Shown one piece after another: positions 22,170-32,105 of a stretch of DNA of 40,204 bases. The translations under genes and the position numbers were made by a program. The notes beneath the pieces were generated by a model, which saw nothing but the letters and a program-made list of their open reading frames with translations, was not told the DNA's origin and ran no database searches. The stretch's first letter is position 1, and each line of letters opens with the position of its first letter. Source of the stretch: Actinomycetota bacterium (GTDB taxonomy: Bacteria > Actinomycetota > Thermoleophilia > Gaiellales > Gaiellaceae); assembly GCA_005888365.1 (NCBI GenBank), contig VAWZ01000002.1:9985-50188 (forward strand), read 5' to 3'.

Positions 22170-23452
22170 TACTCCACCTGGCGGCCGATGCCCTCGTACT
22201 GGAATCCGAGCTTGCGCAGCTCCGCTGCGTCGAGCATGTTCCGGCCGTCGACGACGAGGCGGTTGCGCATGCGGCTGGCAGCCTGCGACCAGTCGAGCTC
22301 GCGCAACTCCGGCCACTCCGTGACGAGGACAGCGGCATCGGCACCCGCGAGCGCGTCGAGAGCGGACCCGGCGATCTCGACCCCGTGGAGGAGCACTCTC
22401 CCGTCGGCGACCGGGTCCCATGCGGTCACGTCCGCACCCTCCGCGAGGAGTCGGCCGGCGAGGACGAGGCTCGGCGCCTCGCGCATGTCGTCCGTGCCCG
22501 GCTTGAAGGCGAGACCCAGGAGGGCGACCTTCTTGCCTCGCAGCGAGCCGAGGCGCCGCTGTAGCTTCGCGACGACGCGGCGCTTCTGCAGCTCGTTCAC
22601 CTCGATCACCGCAGACAGGAGCTGGAAGTGGTAGCCGGAGTTCCCGGCCAGCTGCTTGAGCGCCGAGACGTCCTTGCCGAAGCAGCTCCCACCCCAGCCG
22701 AGGCCCGCACGCAAGAAGTGAGGCCCGAGACGATGGTCGAGGCCCACGCCCGTCGCGACGTCGGTGACGTCTGCGCCCACGAGCTCGCACACGTTCGCGA
22801 TCTCGTTGATGAAGCTCACGCGCGTCGTGAGGAATGCGTTCGAGGCCAGCTTCACCATCTCCGCCGAGGGCACGCTCGTACGGACGATCGGCGCGTCGAG
22901 ACCTGCGTAGAGGGACGCAACGCGGTCGCCGTCCGTCTCCTCGAACGCACCGACCACGATCCGGTCCGGCCGCATGAAGCCTGCGATCGCCGTTCCCTCC
23001 GCGAGGAACTCGGGGTTCGAGACGTATCCGACGCTCGCGAGCCCGCGTGCGTCGAGAGCCGCCCGGACAGAGGCCCCGGTCCCGACGGGAACGGTGCTCT
23101 TCATAACCACGATCGGCCTCTCGACGTCGAGGTCGCGCGGGAGCTCGTCGATCACGGTCCAGACCGCCGACAGGTCAGCGTCTCCCGAGTACGTCGGCGG
23201 CGTTCCCACCGCGATGAAGAGGAACTCGGCGCCCTCGATCGCCTCCGCGACGTCGAGGGTGAAGGACATGCGCTTGCGGTTGCGCTCGACGAGCTCCTCG
23301 AGGCCCGGCTCGAAGATCGGCATCCGGCCCTCGTCGAGCACGGCGATCCGATCCTCGAGCACATCGCGCAGAACGACTTCGTGACCGAGCTCCGCGAAGC
23401 AGGCACCGGTGACGAGGCCGACGTATCCGGCGCCGAAGATCGAGATGTTCAC
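22169..23452 (-). CDS. ugd: UDP-glucose 6-dehydrogenase
   Basis: NISIFGAGYVGLVTGACFAELGHEVVLRDV; GPHFLRAGLGWGGSCFGKDVSALKQLA; GLAFKPGTDDMREAPSL. Confidence 0.93.
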   Translation of the reverse strand: MNISIFGAGYVGLVTGACFAELGHEVVLRDVLEDRIAVLDEGRMPIFEPGLEELVERNRKRMSFTLDVAEAIEGAEFLFIAVGTPPTYSGDADLSAVWTVIDELPRDLDVERPIVVMKSTVPVGTGASVRAALDARGLASVGYVSNPEFLAEGTAIAGFMRPDRIVVGAFEETDGDRVASLYAGLDAPIVRTSVPSAEMVKLASNAFLTTRVSFINEIANVCELVGADVTDVATGVGLDHRLGPHFLRAGLGWGGSCFGKDVSALKQLAGNSGYHFQLLSAVIEVNELQKRRVVAKLQRRLGSLRGKKVALLGLAFKPGTDDMREAPSLVLAGRLLAEGADVTAWDPVADGRVLLHGVEIAGSALDALAGADAAVLVTEWPELRELDWSQAASRMRNRLVVDGRNMLDAAELRKLGFQYEGIGRQVE

Positions 23453-23454
23453 GG

Positions 23455-25377
23455 CTACTTGACCTTTCCCAGTGGGCGGAGGCCCTTGGCGATCGCGAGC
23501 ATCGTCTCGTTCGACATGCTGTCGAGCAGCGTGTTGATCACCCAGTAGCGCGCCTTCGGGGTGCGCAGCACGACCATGTGCAGGTGCGGGCCGTTGTAGT
23601 ACAGGTCGTAGGCGCGACCGCCGATGTGCCGCGTGAAGCTGTCGTCTGCGAGCGCGGGCGCGTCGTCCCAGTTCGTCTCCTCCAACCCCCAGTACTCGTT
23701 CGAGCCCATGTGGTAGACGATCCTCACCGCCCGGTGCTTGTCCTCGATCGCGTAGAGACGTACCGGGGTCGTGCTGTCCACCCACGAGCTCCGCTCGATC
23801 GCCGTCGGCACCATGAGCGGGAAGCCGGTGCGCGAGCGGAGCCTGCGCAGGAGGTCGCGTGAGGCGCTCGCGCCCGAGGTGACGTTCGGAGGCTCGCGTT
23901 TCGGCGTCTCGTCGATCGGCGCGGACGCAAGCCGCTCGTGGAACGTCTGTCCGACCACAGCCGTCAGCATCGCCCCGTCCGCCAGACGTGAGAAGCGCGC
24001 GGGAAGACGCTTGACCTCAGCCGAGGCGAAGAGGTTCGCGACCTTGGCTGCGGCGAGCTGCGCCCCACGCCGCGTCCGGTCGTAGTAGATCTCCGTCTGG
24101 AAGTAGTTGAAGTTCGGAGCGTTCGCGGGGAGCCCGTTGGGCGGCGTGAGGATCCGATAGCCGCGCTGTCCGAGCAGATACCCCGCTGTCGACGCCGAGC
24201 CGGCTCGGCCGTTGCCGTTGAGGACGGTCACGGTCGTGTCCCCCGCAGCCGGCGCGGCCCTTTTGAGCTTCCGCCCGAGCGCGACCGCCGTCGCCTTCTC
24301 CGGCGAGGAGACGTCAGGGTGCGTGAACTCTGCGACCGCGCGCGAGACGTTCGAGGACGCCGTCGACAGCTCGGCATATCCCTCGAGCCCCTGGATCCTC
24401 GTCTGGAAGACGTGACCCTTGGGCAGGCCGTACGCGAACGCGGCGTAGGACTTGACGGTCCCGAAGGACACGTTGCTGCCGCCGCCCTGCGCCACGACGA
24501 CGTTGTCGGTGATCGTGTGCAGCACCTTGGGCAGCGAGCCGATGCTGAAGCTGCCGCGAATCTGGCTCTTGAACGCCTTCACGAACTGCTGCTGTCTCGC
24601 GACCCGATAGAGATCGGAGTCCGTGTGCCGGAAGCGTACGTAGTCGAGCGCGTCCCTTCCGTCGAGCTTCTGGTATCCGGGCTGGAGGTCGATCTTCGCG
24701 TAGCAGTAGCTGCAGGAGCCGCCGTTCGCGTTGAAGTAACGACGGTCGACGTCCATCCAGACTCCGCCCAGCTTGTCCACGAGCTGGACGAAGCCGAGGA
24801 AGTTGACCGTGATCAGGTAGTTGATGTCGAGCCCCGTCAGAGCCTTGACCGTCTGCAGCGAGCCCTGCGGGCCACACCTCGCGTAGGCGGCGTTGATCCG
24901 GTCCGTATACGGCGTAACTCCGGGGCAGTGGATCTGGACCTGCAAGTCGCGGGGGAACGAGAGGAGAGAGATCGACTGCGTCTCGGGATCGGCGCGCACG
25001 AGCATGATCGTGTCCGAGCGAGAGGGTGCGTTCTTGCCGTCGGACAGCCGGTGGTCGTAGCCGATCACCAGGGCCACCGCGGGCTTGTTCGCAGGCACGA
25101 CGTCGAGCTGCGCCGCAGCACGCTTCGTCGCGGGATCCTTCGGCGCGAGCGCGGCGACGGACTCGTGCAGATAGAGATAGGTGCCGCCCATCGCCCCCGA
25201 TACCAGGACGAGCGCACTGACGGCTGCCCACACGAGCGCCTGCGTCAGACGGGAGCGGGGCCGTCTCGGAGGCTGCGTGTAGAGATTGACTGGAGACAGC
25301 GTCCCTGGAGGAAGAACGGGCTTCCCGTTTCCCTCCGGCGCGACGCGCCCCAGTCCTCGTTTCAGGGTGGTTCGCAT
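23455..25377 (-). CDS. LytR-CpsA-Psr (LCP) family protein with LytR_C-like region and extra C-terminal domain
   Basis: Single N-terminal TM; SRSDTIMLVRADPETQSISLLSFPRDLQVQI; GRDALDYVRFRHTDSDLYRVARQQQFVKAF; TTVTVLNGNGRAGSASTAGYLLGQRGYRI. Confidence 0.9.
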   Translation of the reverse strand: MRTTLKRGLGRVAPEGNGKPVLPPGTLSPVNLYTQPPRRPRSRLTQALVWAAVSALVLVSGAMGGTYLYLHESVAALAPKDPATKRAAAQLDVVPANKPAVALVIGYDHRLSDGKNAPSRSDTIMLVRADPETQSISLLSFPRDLQVQIHCPGVTPYTDRINAAYARCGPQGSLQTVKALTGLDINYLITVNFLGFVQLVDKLGGVWMDVDRRYFNANGGSCSYCYAKIDLQPGYQKLDGRDALDYVRFRHTDSDLYRVARQQQFVKAFKSQIRGSFSIGSLPKVLHTITDNVVVAQGGGSNVSFGTVKSYAAFAYGLPKGHVFQTRIQGLEGYAELSTASSNVSRAVAEFTHPDVSSPEKATAVALGRKLKRAAPAAGDTTVTVLNGNGRAGSASTAGYLLGQRGYRILTPPNGLPANAPNFNYFQTEIYYDRTRRGAQLAAAKVANLFASAEVKRLPARFSRLADGAMLTAVVGQTFHERLASAPIDETPKREPPNVTSGASASRDLLRRLRSRTGFPLMVPTAIERSSWVDSTTPVRLYAIEDKHRAVRIVYHMGSNEYWGLEETNWDDAPALADDSFTRHIGGRAYDLYYNGPHLHMVVLRTPKARYWVINTLLDSMSNETMLAIAKGLRPLGKVK

Positions 25378-25428
25378 AACAGCCGACGAGCGCCTCCACG
25401 GGCGCCCGCCGTTCGGAGAATAGCTGGC

Positions 25429-26559
25429 TTACCTGAAGGCGGGAACGACGTCAGAGAGAGTTTTCGACAGAAAATCGATCTCCTCCGGAGTTCCCGCCGT
25501 GATCCTGAGGGCGTCGGGCGCACCGAATGGTCCCAGCGGACGGACGACGACACCCTTGCGCAGGAGAGCGCCGTGCATCGTCTCGGCATCGTCTCCGACC
25601 TCGACGAACAGGAAGTTCCCCACGGCGGGGCCTGCAAAGTCGAGACCGGCGCCTCGAATCGTCTGGGTGAGCAGCGCCATCGCCTCGCGGTTCGCGATCC
25701 TGCGCCGCTCGATCTCGCCGTGGTCGCCGAGGCTCGCAAGCGCTGCCTCCTGGCCAACGGAAGCGACGTCGAACGCGCGGCGAACCTTTGCGATCGCGGT
25801 CACGACCTCCTCGGAGCCGACCCCGTACCCCACCCGCAGTCCGGCGAGCCCGAAGATCTTGGAGAACGTCCGCAGGACGAGCACGCGCCGGCCGGCCTTC
25901 GCATACTCGGCGATCCCGTCCGGGTAGTCGGGGTCGTCGACGTACTCGAAGTACGCCTGATCGAGGACGGTCAGGACGTGCGGAGGAACAGCCGCGAAGT
26001 ACGCGTCGAGCTCGGCGCGCGTGTTCGTCGTGCCCGTCGGGTTGTTGGGCGCCGCGATGAAGACGAGCTTGGTCCTCGGCGTGACGGCTGCGAGGATCGC
26101 CTCGAGGTCGAACCGTCCGCGCTCAAGCGGCACCCGAACCGGCGTCCCGCCGACCTTGAGCGGGTCGAGGACGTAGCTCGGGAACGAGGGCCAGCCCGTG
26201 ACGGCCTCGTCACCGGGCCCGAGTGTCGCGAGCGAGAGGTAGCCGATGATCGCGTCGGCACCGGCGCACACTGTGATCTCCTCGAAACGGACCCCGTACC
26301 GCTCCGCGAGTGCCTGCCCGAGCCGATAGGCGCCGCCGTCCGGGTAGCGGTTGAGCTCGAGCGTCGCCCGCTCGATCGCCTCCAGCGCCGCCGGGAAGGG
26401 GCCGTACGGCCCTTCGTTGGAGGCCAGCTTGACGACCCGCTCGAGACCGAGCTCCCGCTGAACCTCCTCGACCGGCTTGCCCGGCTCGTAGGGGACGAGA
26501 CCCGCGAGTGCGGGACGGATCAGACTCGGATCGACGTCCGCGAGCCGAGCGCGCTTCAC
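25429..26559 (-). CDS. hisC: Histidinol-phosphate aminotransferase-family PLP enzyme
   Basis: VKLASNEGPYGPFPAALEAI; FIAAPNNPTGTTN; RTFSKIFGLAGLRVGYG. Confidence 0.88.
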   Translation of the reverse strand: MKRARLADVDPSLIRPALAGLVPYEPGKPVEEVQRELGLERVVKLASNEGPYGPFPAALEAIERATLELNRYPDGGAYRLGQALAERYGVRFEEITVCAGADAIIGYLSLATLGPGDEAVTGWPSFPSYVLDPLKVGGTPVRVPLERGRFDLEAILAAVTPRTKLVFIAAPNNPTGTTNTRAELDAYFAAVPPHVLTVLDQAYFEYVDDPDYPDGIAEYAKAGRRVLVLRTFSKIFGLAGLRVGYGVGSEEVVTAIAKVRRAFDVASVGQEAALASLGDHGEIERRRIANREAMALLTQTIRGAGLDFAGPAVGNFLFVEVGDDAETMHGALLRKGVVVRPLGPFGAPDALRITAGTPEEIDFLSKTLSDVVPAFR

Positions 26560-26837
26560 GCGGCCGCGCTGGGCTCCGGCTGCTCGTATGCGCTCAGAAC
26601 CGGGCCTTCACCTGCGATCGCGTATCCCTCGAGATGCTCCGGCTCGCGCTGACGACGAAGCATCACCGCGACGAGCACGGCGAAAACGCCGACGGACACG
26701 ATGCCGAGCGCGAGCAGGACGGGGAGCTTCCACGAGCTTCGCTTCCGCCCTGCGAGGGACAACCCGCGTCGCTTCCGCGAGACGGCCTGCAGCGTGAGGA
26801 ATCCGACGAGTGCGTTCTTCCTGTTGAAGATGCTCAC
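26556..26837 (-). CDS. Small single-TM hypothetical protein
   Basis: 93-aa ORF with WKLPVLLALGIVSVGVFAVLVAVMLRR helix; overlaps the hisC start by 4 nt. Confidence 0.65.
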   Translation of the reverse strand: MSIFNRKNALVGFLTLQAVSRKRRGLSLAGRKRSSWKLPVLLALGIVSVGVFAVLVAVMLRRQREPEHLEGYAIAGEGPVLSAYEQPEPSAAA

Positions 26838-26873
26838 CGCTCCAGCGTAACCGACAGGACGAGCCGTCGCCGA

Positions 26874-28271
26874 CTACGTGCGGCGCCGGGGCGGGATGTG
26901 GATCGGGCGGCCGAGCGCGACGAGACCCGCTTCCTTGACGGCCTCGGAGAGGGTCGGATGGGCCGCGATACCGTCAGCCACCGTCTCGATCGTCGCCTCG
27001 GCGTCGAGTGCGACCACACCGGCTTCGACGAGGTCGGTCGCATGCGCCCCCACGATCACGATCCCGAGCAGCTCGCCGTAGGTCGTCTCGTGGATCGACT
27101 TCACCCAGCCGTTCGCCTCGCCGGTCATGACCGCCCGTGCGTTCGCCACGAAGGGGAACTTCCCGACCGCGATCTTCTCCTGCCCGAAACGCTCCGTCGC
27201 CTCGGCCTCGGTGAGCCCGACGCCCGCGATCTCGGGATCCGTGTAGATCGGACGCGGCACCGCCGGGTCGCCGATCTCCGACTCGTGGCCGCGCGCGTTC
27301 TCCGCGGCAATCTCTCCTTCGCGGAAACCCGTGTGAGCGAGCTGCCAGTACCCGGCGACGTCTCCTGCCGCATAGATGTGTGGGACCGAGGTGCGCCTGT
27401 GACCGTCCGTGCCGACGCCGGCCCGCTTGTCGAAGGCCACTCCTGCCTGCTCGAGGCCGAGGTCCTCGACGAGTGGGGCGCGGCCGACGGAGACGAGCAT
27501 GAGCTCGCATTCGACGGTCTCGCCGTCGCCGAAGTGGACGACGAGACCCGAGCCGGTGTCGTCGACCTGGGTGCACTGCTTCCCGAGCTGCGCGACGATC
27601 CCCCGCCGCGCGAACGTCTTCCGGAGCTCGTTGGTCGCCTCTGCGTCCTCCTGCGGGATGAGCGAATCGAGCATCTCGATGATCGTCACCTCGCTCCCGA
27701 AGCGTTCGAAGATGGAGGCGAACTCGCAGCCGATGATTCCGCCGCCCAGGATGACGAGGCGGCGCGGAACCTCGGTCTGGGCGAGAAGCCCGGTTGAGTC
27801 GACGCACCGCGGAGAGTCGAGCCCCGGGATCGGTGGCCGCATCGGATACGAGCCGGTCGCGACGATTGCGCTCTTGAAGGAGACGCCCTCTCCGTGCTCG
27901 AACGCGATCGTGTTCGCGCTCTCGAAACGTCCGACGCCCTGCAGCGCCGTAACGCCGTTCGCCTTGAAGAGCGATGCAACTCCGCTCGTCATCTGCTTGA
28001 CGACCGCGGCCTTCCATTCGTTCGCGACGCCGAAATCGAGGCGCGGCTCACCCGCGACGACACCGAGCTTCGGGTCGATCTCGCGGGCGGCGTGGAGCGC
28101 GTGCGCCGTCTGCGCCCAGGCCTTCGTCGGGATGCAGCCGACCCGCAGGCACGTGCCGCCGAGCTCGGACTCCTTCTCGATGCAGACGACTCTTGCCCCC
28201 AGCTGTGCTGCCCGGATGGCCGCTGTGTACCCCGCAGGACCGCCGCCAAGGACGGCAACATCGCATTCCAT
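26874..28271 (-). CDS. lpdA: Dihydrolipoyl dehydrogenase (E3)
   Basis: VAVLGGGPAGYTAAIRAAQLGARVVCIEKESELGGTCLRVGCIPTKAW; YAAGDVAG. Confidence 0.95.
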   Translation of the reverse strand: MECDVAVLGGGPAGYTAAIRAAQLGARVVCIEKESELGGTCLRVGCIPTKAWAQTAHALHAAREIDPKLGVVAGEPRLDFGVANEWKAAVVKQMTSGVASLFKANGVTALQGVGRFESANTIAFEHGEGVSFKSAIVATGSYPMRPPIPGLDSPRCVDSTGLLAQTEVPRRLVILGGGIIGCEFASIFERFGSEVTIIEMLDSLIPQEDAEATNELRKTFARRGIVAQLGKQCTQVDDTGSGLVVHFGDGETVECELMLVSVGRAPLVEDLGLEQAGVAFDKRAGVGTDGHRRTSVPHIYAAGDVAGYWQLAHTGFREGEIAAENARGHESEIGDPAVPRPIYTDPEIAGVGLTEAEATERFGQEKIAVGKFPFVANARAVMTGEANGWVKSIHETTYGELLGIVIVGAHATDLVEAGVVALDAEATIETVADGIAAHPTLSEAVKEAGLVALGRPIHIPPRRRT

Positions 28272-28314
28272 TGCTCAGGAACCCTTTCTCCGCGAACTGC
28301 GGGCGATCCTAGCC

Positions 28315-28333
28315 AAGTGACACCGTGTCACTT
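28315..28333. promoter_or_regulatory. Perfect palindrome AAGTGACAC-C-GTGTCACTT upstream of lpdA
   Basis: 9-bp perfect arms about one base; 44 bp upstream of the lpdA start, between lpdA and the GNAT gene. Confidence 0.55.
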
Positions 28334-28347
28334 GTCAGTGGCCATGG

Positions 28348-28815
28348 TTAGAGCTCGCGGCGCATCGTGACGGTGTCGCCGCCGTCTTCCTTGACGCGCA
28401 CGAACCCCTGCTTCTCGTAGAAGGCGAGCAGCGGCTCGTTGTCACGCTCGACGCTCAGGCTGAGCGCCGCATGCCGCTCGGTCCGGGCGCGCTCATAGAG
28501 CGCGCTGAGCAGAGCTTCGCCGATGCCGTGCCCTCGCCGGCTGGGCACGACGGCGATCGCGAGCTCCGGAGTCTCCTCGTCGACGAACCCGTAGCCAGGA
28601 TGCTCCCGCCGGAAGAGGCGATACCAGGCCGCGCCAACAGGAAATCCGTCCTCGACCGCGATCAGGGCCGTGTCTCCGGGCCGGCCCCAGCCCTTCACGT
28701 AGCGGGCCACCGGGCCAGGCTCCTCTCCGGGGCTCCGCTCGCGCCAGTAGTACGCGTGGTGGAGCATGTCGCGGAGGAATCGAACGTCCTGACGCCCGCC
28801 GCGCCGGATGACCAT
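28348..28815 (-). CDS. GNAT-family N-acetyltransferase
   Basis: LAIAVVPSRRGHGIGEALLSALYERARTERHAALSLSVERDNEPLLAFYEKQGFV. Confidence 0.88.
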   Translation of the reverse strand: MVIRRGGRQDVRFLRDMLHHAYYWRERSPGEEPGPVARYVKGWGRPGDTALIAVEDGFPVGAAWYRLFRREHPGYGFVDEETPELAIAVVPSRRGHGIGEALLSALYERARTERHAALSLSVERDNEPLLAFYEKQGFVRVKEDGGDTVTMRREL

Positions 28816-28824
28816 CGCTACACG

Positions 28825-30111
28825 CTACAACGCCAGCGCTGGAGCCTCGACAAACGCCTTCACCGTCCTCAGAAACTCCGCGCCTTCGGATCCGTCGATA
28901 GCCCGGTGGTCGCAGGTGAGCGTCATCGTCATCGTCGGTGCAACCTCGAGCTCGCCGTCAACGACCAGAGAGCGGTCGGCGATGGCGCCAACTGCCAGGA
29001 TCGCGACCTGCGGCGGGTTGAGTACTGCGACGAACTGCTCGATCCCGTACATGCCCAGGTTCGAGATCGTGAACGTTCCATCCTCGAGATCCTGCAACTG
29101 CAGCTTTCCCTCCCGCGCCCGGGACACGAGATCGGCGCGGGCACTCGCGATCTCGCGCACCGTCTTGCGGTCGGCATCGCGGATAACGGGGACGACGAGC
29201 CCGTTCGGCGTCGCGACCGCGATCCCGACGTGCGCGGCAGAGTGGCGCCGGATCTGACCCTCGACGAAGTGTGCGTTCACGGCTCGGTGCTGCACGAGCG
29301 CCGCGGCGACGACACGGGTCAGCACGTCGTTGACCGTCGGCTTCACGTCGCCTTCGGCGACGAGCGCGAGCGTCTGCTCGCGCGTGGCGACGAGCTCGGA
29401 TGCGTCGGCGGTCACGGTGAGCTGGAAGACCGGCGCCTCCCAGGCCTCGGTTAGCCGGCGCGCGATCGTGCGCCTGATCGAGTTGAGCTCGACGACCTCG
29501 ACCTCGCCGACAGCCGGCGCCTCGGCGGGACCGGGCCGGCTGGGAGCCGCGCCGCGCTCGACGTCTTCGGCAACGATCCGCCCGTCCGGTCCTGTCCCAC
29601 GGAGCGAGGCGAGCTCGATCCCGCGCTCCCGCGCGATCCGGCGGGCGAGCGGGCTTGCCTTCACCCGTCCCCGAGCTTCCGCGCCCGCCGGAGCTCCGTG
29701 CGGAGCACTCGGCTCGCGTTCCACGGCTCGGCCTTGTGACGATCTGTCACTCGGCTCCGCCGGTTCCTTTCTCTCTCCCTCCGCGGCTGGTCGGGCCGCC
29801 TCCTCGGCCGGAGTCTCTTTCGGCTCGCTTGGCTCCGCCGGCTGCGGCTCGGGAGGCTCGAGCGAGACCTCCTCCCCTTCGGCACCGATGACGCCGACGG
29901 TCGTCCCGACGTCCACCTCTCCGTCGGAGACGACGATCTTCAGCAGAACTCCGTCCGCCTCGGCCTCGACCTCCTGTGTCACCTTGTCCGTGTCGAGCTC
30001 GTAGAGAGGGTCACCCTTCACGACGTTCTCGCCCTCCGACTTGAGCCAGCGGACGATCGTCCCTGCCTCCATCCCCTGGCCGAGACGCGGGAGCTTGACC
30101 TCGACAGCCAT
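28825..30111 (-). CDS. 2-oxo acid dehydrogenase E2 (dihydrolipoamide acyltransferase)
   Basis: Lipoyl domain MAVEVKLPRLGQGMEAGTIVRWLKSEGENVVKGDPLYELDTDKVTQEVEA; E3-binding SPLARRIARERGIELASLRGTGPDGRIVAEDV; catalytic LTCDHRAIDGSEGAEFL. Confidence 0.93.
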   Translation of the reverse strand: MAVEVKLPRLGQGMEAGTIVRWLKSEGENVVKGDPLYELDTDKVTQEVEAEADGVLLKIVVSDGEVDVGTTVGVIGAEGEEVSLEPPEPQPAEPSEPKETPAEEAARPAAEGERKEPAEPSDRSSQGRAVEREPSAPHGAPAGAEARGRVKASPLARRIARERGIELASLRGTGPDGRIVAEDVERGAAPSRPGPAEAPAVGEVEVVELNSIRRTIARRLTEAWEAPVFQLTVTADASELVATREQTLALVAEGDVKPTVNDVLTRVVAAALVQHRAVNAHFVEGQIRRHSAAHVGIAVATPNGLVVPVIRDADRKTVREIASARADLVSRAREGKLQLQDLEDGTFTISNLGMYGIEQFVAVLNPPQVAILAVGAIADRSLVVDGELEVAPTMTMTLTCDHRAIDGSEGAEFLRTVKAFVEAPALAL

Positions 30112-30113
30112 GT

Positions 30114-31094
30114 CTAGGCGCGCGCGACCGTTCGCCGGACCGCGTCGAGCACGTCCGCAGCGTGCGGAACCACCCACTGCTCGAGCGCGGGCGCGAACGG
30201 GAGCGGCCCGAACTTCGCCCCGACCCGCTCGATCGGCGCATCGAGCCAGTCAAAGGCGCCGTGCTGCACGACGGCTGCGAGCTCGGCTCCGAAGCCTCCT
30301 CTTGTCACCGCTTCGTGCGCCGTGACGCAGCGAGTCGTCTTCCGCACGGACTCGAGAATCGTCTCCTCGTCGAGCGGCTGCAGCGTCCGCGGGTCGACGA
30401 CCTCGACCGAGATTCCCTCCTGCTCCGCGGCCTCTGCCGCCTCGAGAGCCTCGTGAACGAGCCGGCCGGTGGCAACAACCGTGACGTCCTCTCCCTCGCG
30501 GTGGATCCTCGCCCGCCCGAGCGGGATCGGCTCGAGCTCGTCCGGAACCTCGCCCTTGATCGGGTACAGGGTCCGATGCTCGAAGAAGAGAACCGGATTC
30601 TCGTCCTGAATCGAAGCCCAGAGGAGGCCGCGCACGTCCGCAGGCGTCGACGCGAAGACGACCTTGAGGCCCGGCACATGGACGAACCAGGCCTCGAGCT
30701 GCTGTGCGTGCTGCGCTCCCGGCGACCACCCGGCCCCACCCTGTGTTCGAATCGTCAATGGGACGGAGACCTGACCGCCCGACATCGTCCGGTGCTTCGC
30801 CGCCTGGTTGACGAGCTGCTCCATGGACAGCGTCAGGAAGTCCTCGTACATGATCTCGACCACGGGCCGCATCCCCTGCATCGCGGAGCCGATTCCGGTC
30901 CCGACGATCGCCATCTCGGAGATCGGGGTGTTGCGGATTCGCTTCGGCCCGAACTCGTCGAGGAGCCCCTGCGTGACGCCCATCGAGCCGCCCATCTCGC
31001 CGATGTCCTCGCCCATGAGGAACACGCGCTCGTCGGTCCGGAGCGCATGGGTCAGGGCGTCCCGCACCGCTTCGCGATACGTGACCTCAGGCAT
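30114..31094 (-). CDS. 2-oxo acid dehydrogenase E1 beta subunit
   Basis: TYREAVRDALTHALRTDERVFLMGEDIGEMGGSMGVTQGLLDEFGPKRIRNTPISE. Confidence 0.93.
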   Translation of the reverse strand: MPEVTYREAVRDALTHALRTDERVFLMGEDIGEMGGSMGVTQGLLDEFGPKRIRNTPISEMAIVGTGIGSAMQGMRPVVEIMYEDFLTLSMEQLVNQAAKHRTMSGGQVSVPLTIRTQGGAGWSPGAQHAQQLEAWFVHVPGLKVVFASTPADVRGLLWASIQDENPVLFFEHRTLYPIKGEVPDELEPIPLGRARIHREGEDVTVVATGRLVHEALEAAEAAEQEGISVEVVDPRTLQPLDEETILESVRKTTRCVTAHEAVTRGGFGAELAAVVQHGAFDWLDAPIERVGAKFGPLPFAPALEQWVVPHAADVLDAVRRTVARA

Positions 31095-32079
31095 AGACGT
31101 ACTTGAGTGCGTCCTCGGGCGGAGGGTCGGTCCCCGCCTTCGCGAACTCGACCGCTGCGGTCACCTCTGCGGTCGCTGCGGCGTCTATCGTCTCGAGCTC
31201 GGACTCCGAGAGCTCGAGCCGGGCGCGGAGGAGCTCGATCGGGTCCTTCGTCTCGCGTTCTCGCCGGAGCTCGTCCTTGTCTCGATAGACCTGCGGGTCC
31301 CCGACGTAGTGGCCGGTGAGCCGGTGGGTCCGCAGGTGAACGAGGACCGGGCCCTTGCCGGCGACCGCGTGCTCCCGCGCCGCGAGCGCCGCGAGGTACA
31401 CAGCCTCCACATCCTGGCCGTCTGCCTCGATCGTCTTCATCCCGTAGGCGAGCGCACGCTTGGCGAGCTCGTCGACCGGGAGCGGCAGCTGTTGCCTGGC
31501 GGGCGTCGACTCGGCCCAGCCGTTGTTCTCGAGCGAGAACACCGCCGGCACCTTCCAGAGCTGGGCGAGGTTGAGGGACTCGTGGAAGGTCCCGGTGTTC
31601 GTGGCGCCGTCGCCGAAGAACGCGACCGCGACGCGCGGCTCTCCGCGCATCTGGAACGCCAGGGCCGCGCCGACGATGCCCGGGATGCCGCCGGCGACCA
31701 CGGCATTCGCTCCGAGGTTCCCGACCGCGACGTCGTACAGGTGCATCGAGCCGCCGTATCCGCGCGAACAGCCCTCGACCTTCCCGTAGAGCTCGGCCAT
31801 GATCCGCTCGACCGGCGTGCCCTTCGCGATCGCGTGCGCGTGAGCGCGGTGCGTGGAGGCGATGACGTCGTCGCGCTCGAGGGCCGCGCACACCCCCGTC
31901 GCCGCCGCTTCCTGCCCGATCGCGACGTGGAGGAAGCCCGGAAGCTCCCCGGCGCGGAAGCGCTCCTCCACCTTCTCCTCGAACCGCCGGATGAGGAGCA
32001 TCTCCCGGAAGAAGCCCTTCAGCACCTCCTCGGAGACGCGCCTGCCACCGGACCCGGCCTTCTCCTCGACGGTCGCCAT
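31087..32079 (-). CDS. 2-oxo acid dehydrogenase E1 alpha subunit
   Basis: TPP motif FFGDGATNTGTFHESLNLAQLWKVPAVFSLENNGWAEST; GGSMHLYD. Confidence 0.93.
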   Translation of the reverse strand: MATVEEKAGSGGRRVSEEVLKGFFREMLLIRRFEEKVEERFRAGELPGFLHVAIGQEAAATGVCAALERDDVIASTHRAHAHAIAKGTPVERIMAELYGKVEGCSRGYGGSMHLYDVAVGNLGANAVVAGGIPGIVGAALAFQMRGEPRVAVAFFGDGATNTGTFHESLNLAQLWKVPAVFSLENNGWAESTPARQQLPLPVDELAKRALAYGMKTIEADGQDVEAVYLAALAAREHAVAGKGPVLVHLRTHRLTGHYVGDPQVYRDKDELRRERETKDPIELLRARLELSESELETIDAAATAEVTAAVEFAKAGTDPPPEDALKYVYA

Positions 32080-32105
32080 GGACCGGCCATTATGCTGATC
32101 CGCCG

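Noticed and set aside
24319-26652. 777-aa plus-strand ORF antisense to the LCP and hisC genes
   Set aside because: Spans two well-supported minus-strand genes; biased composition, no motifs.
29736-29750. GTGACGATCTGTCAC as a functional operator
   Set aside because: Lies inside the E2 coding sequence linker; probably a chance match, mentioned only for comparison with the two intergenic palindromes.
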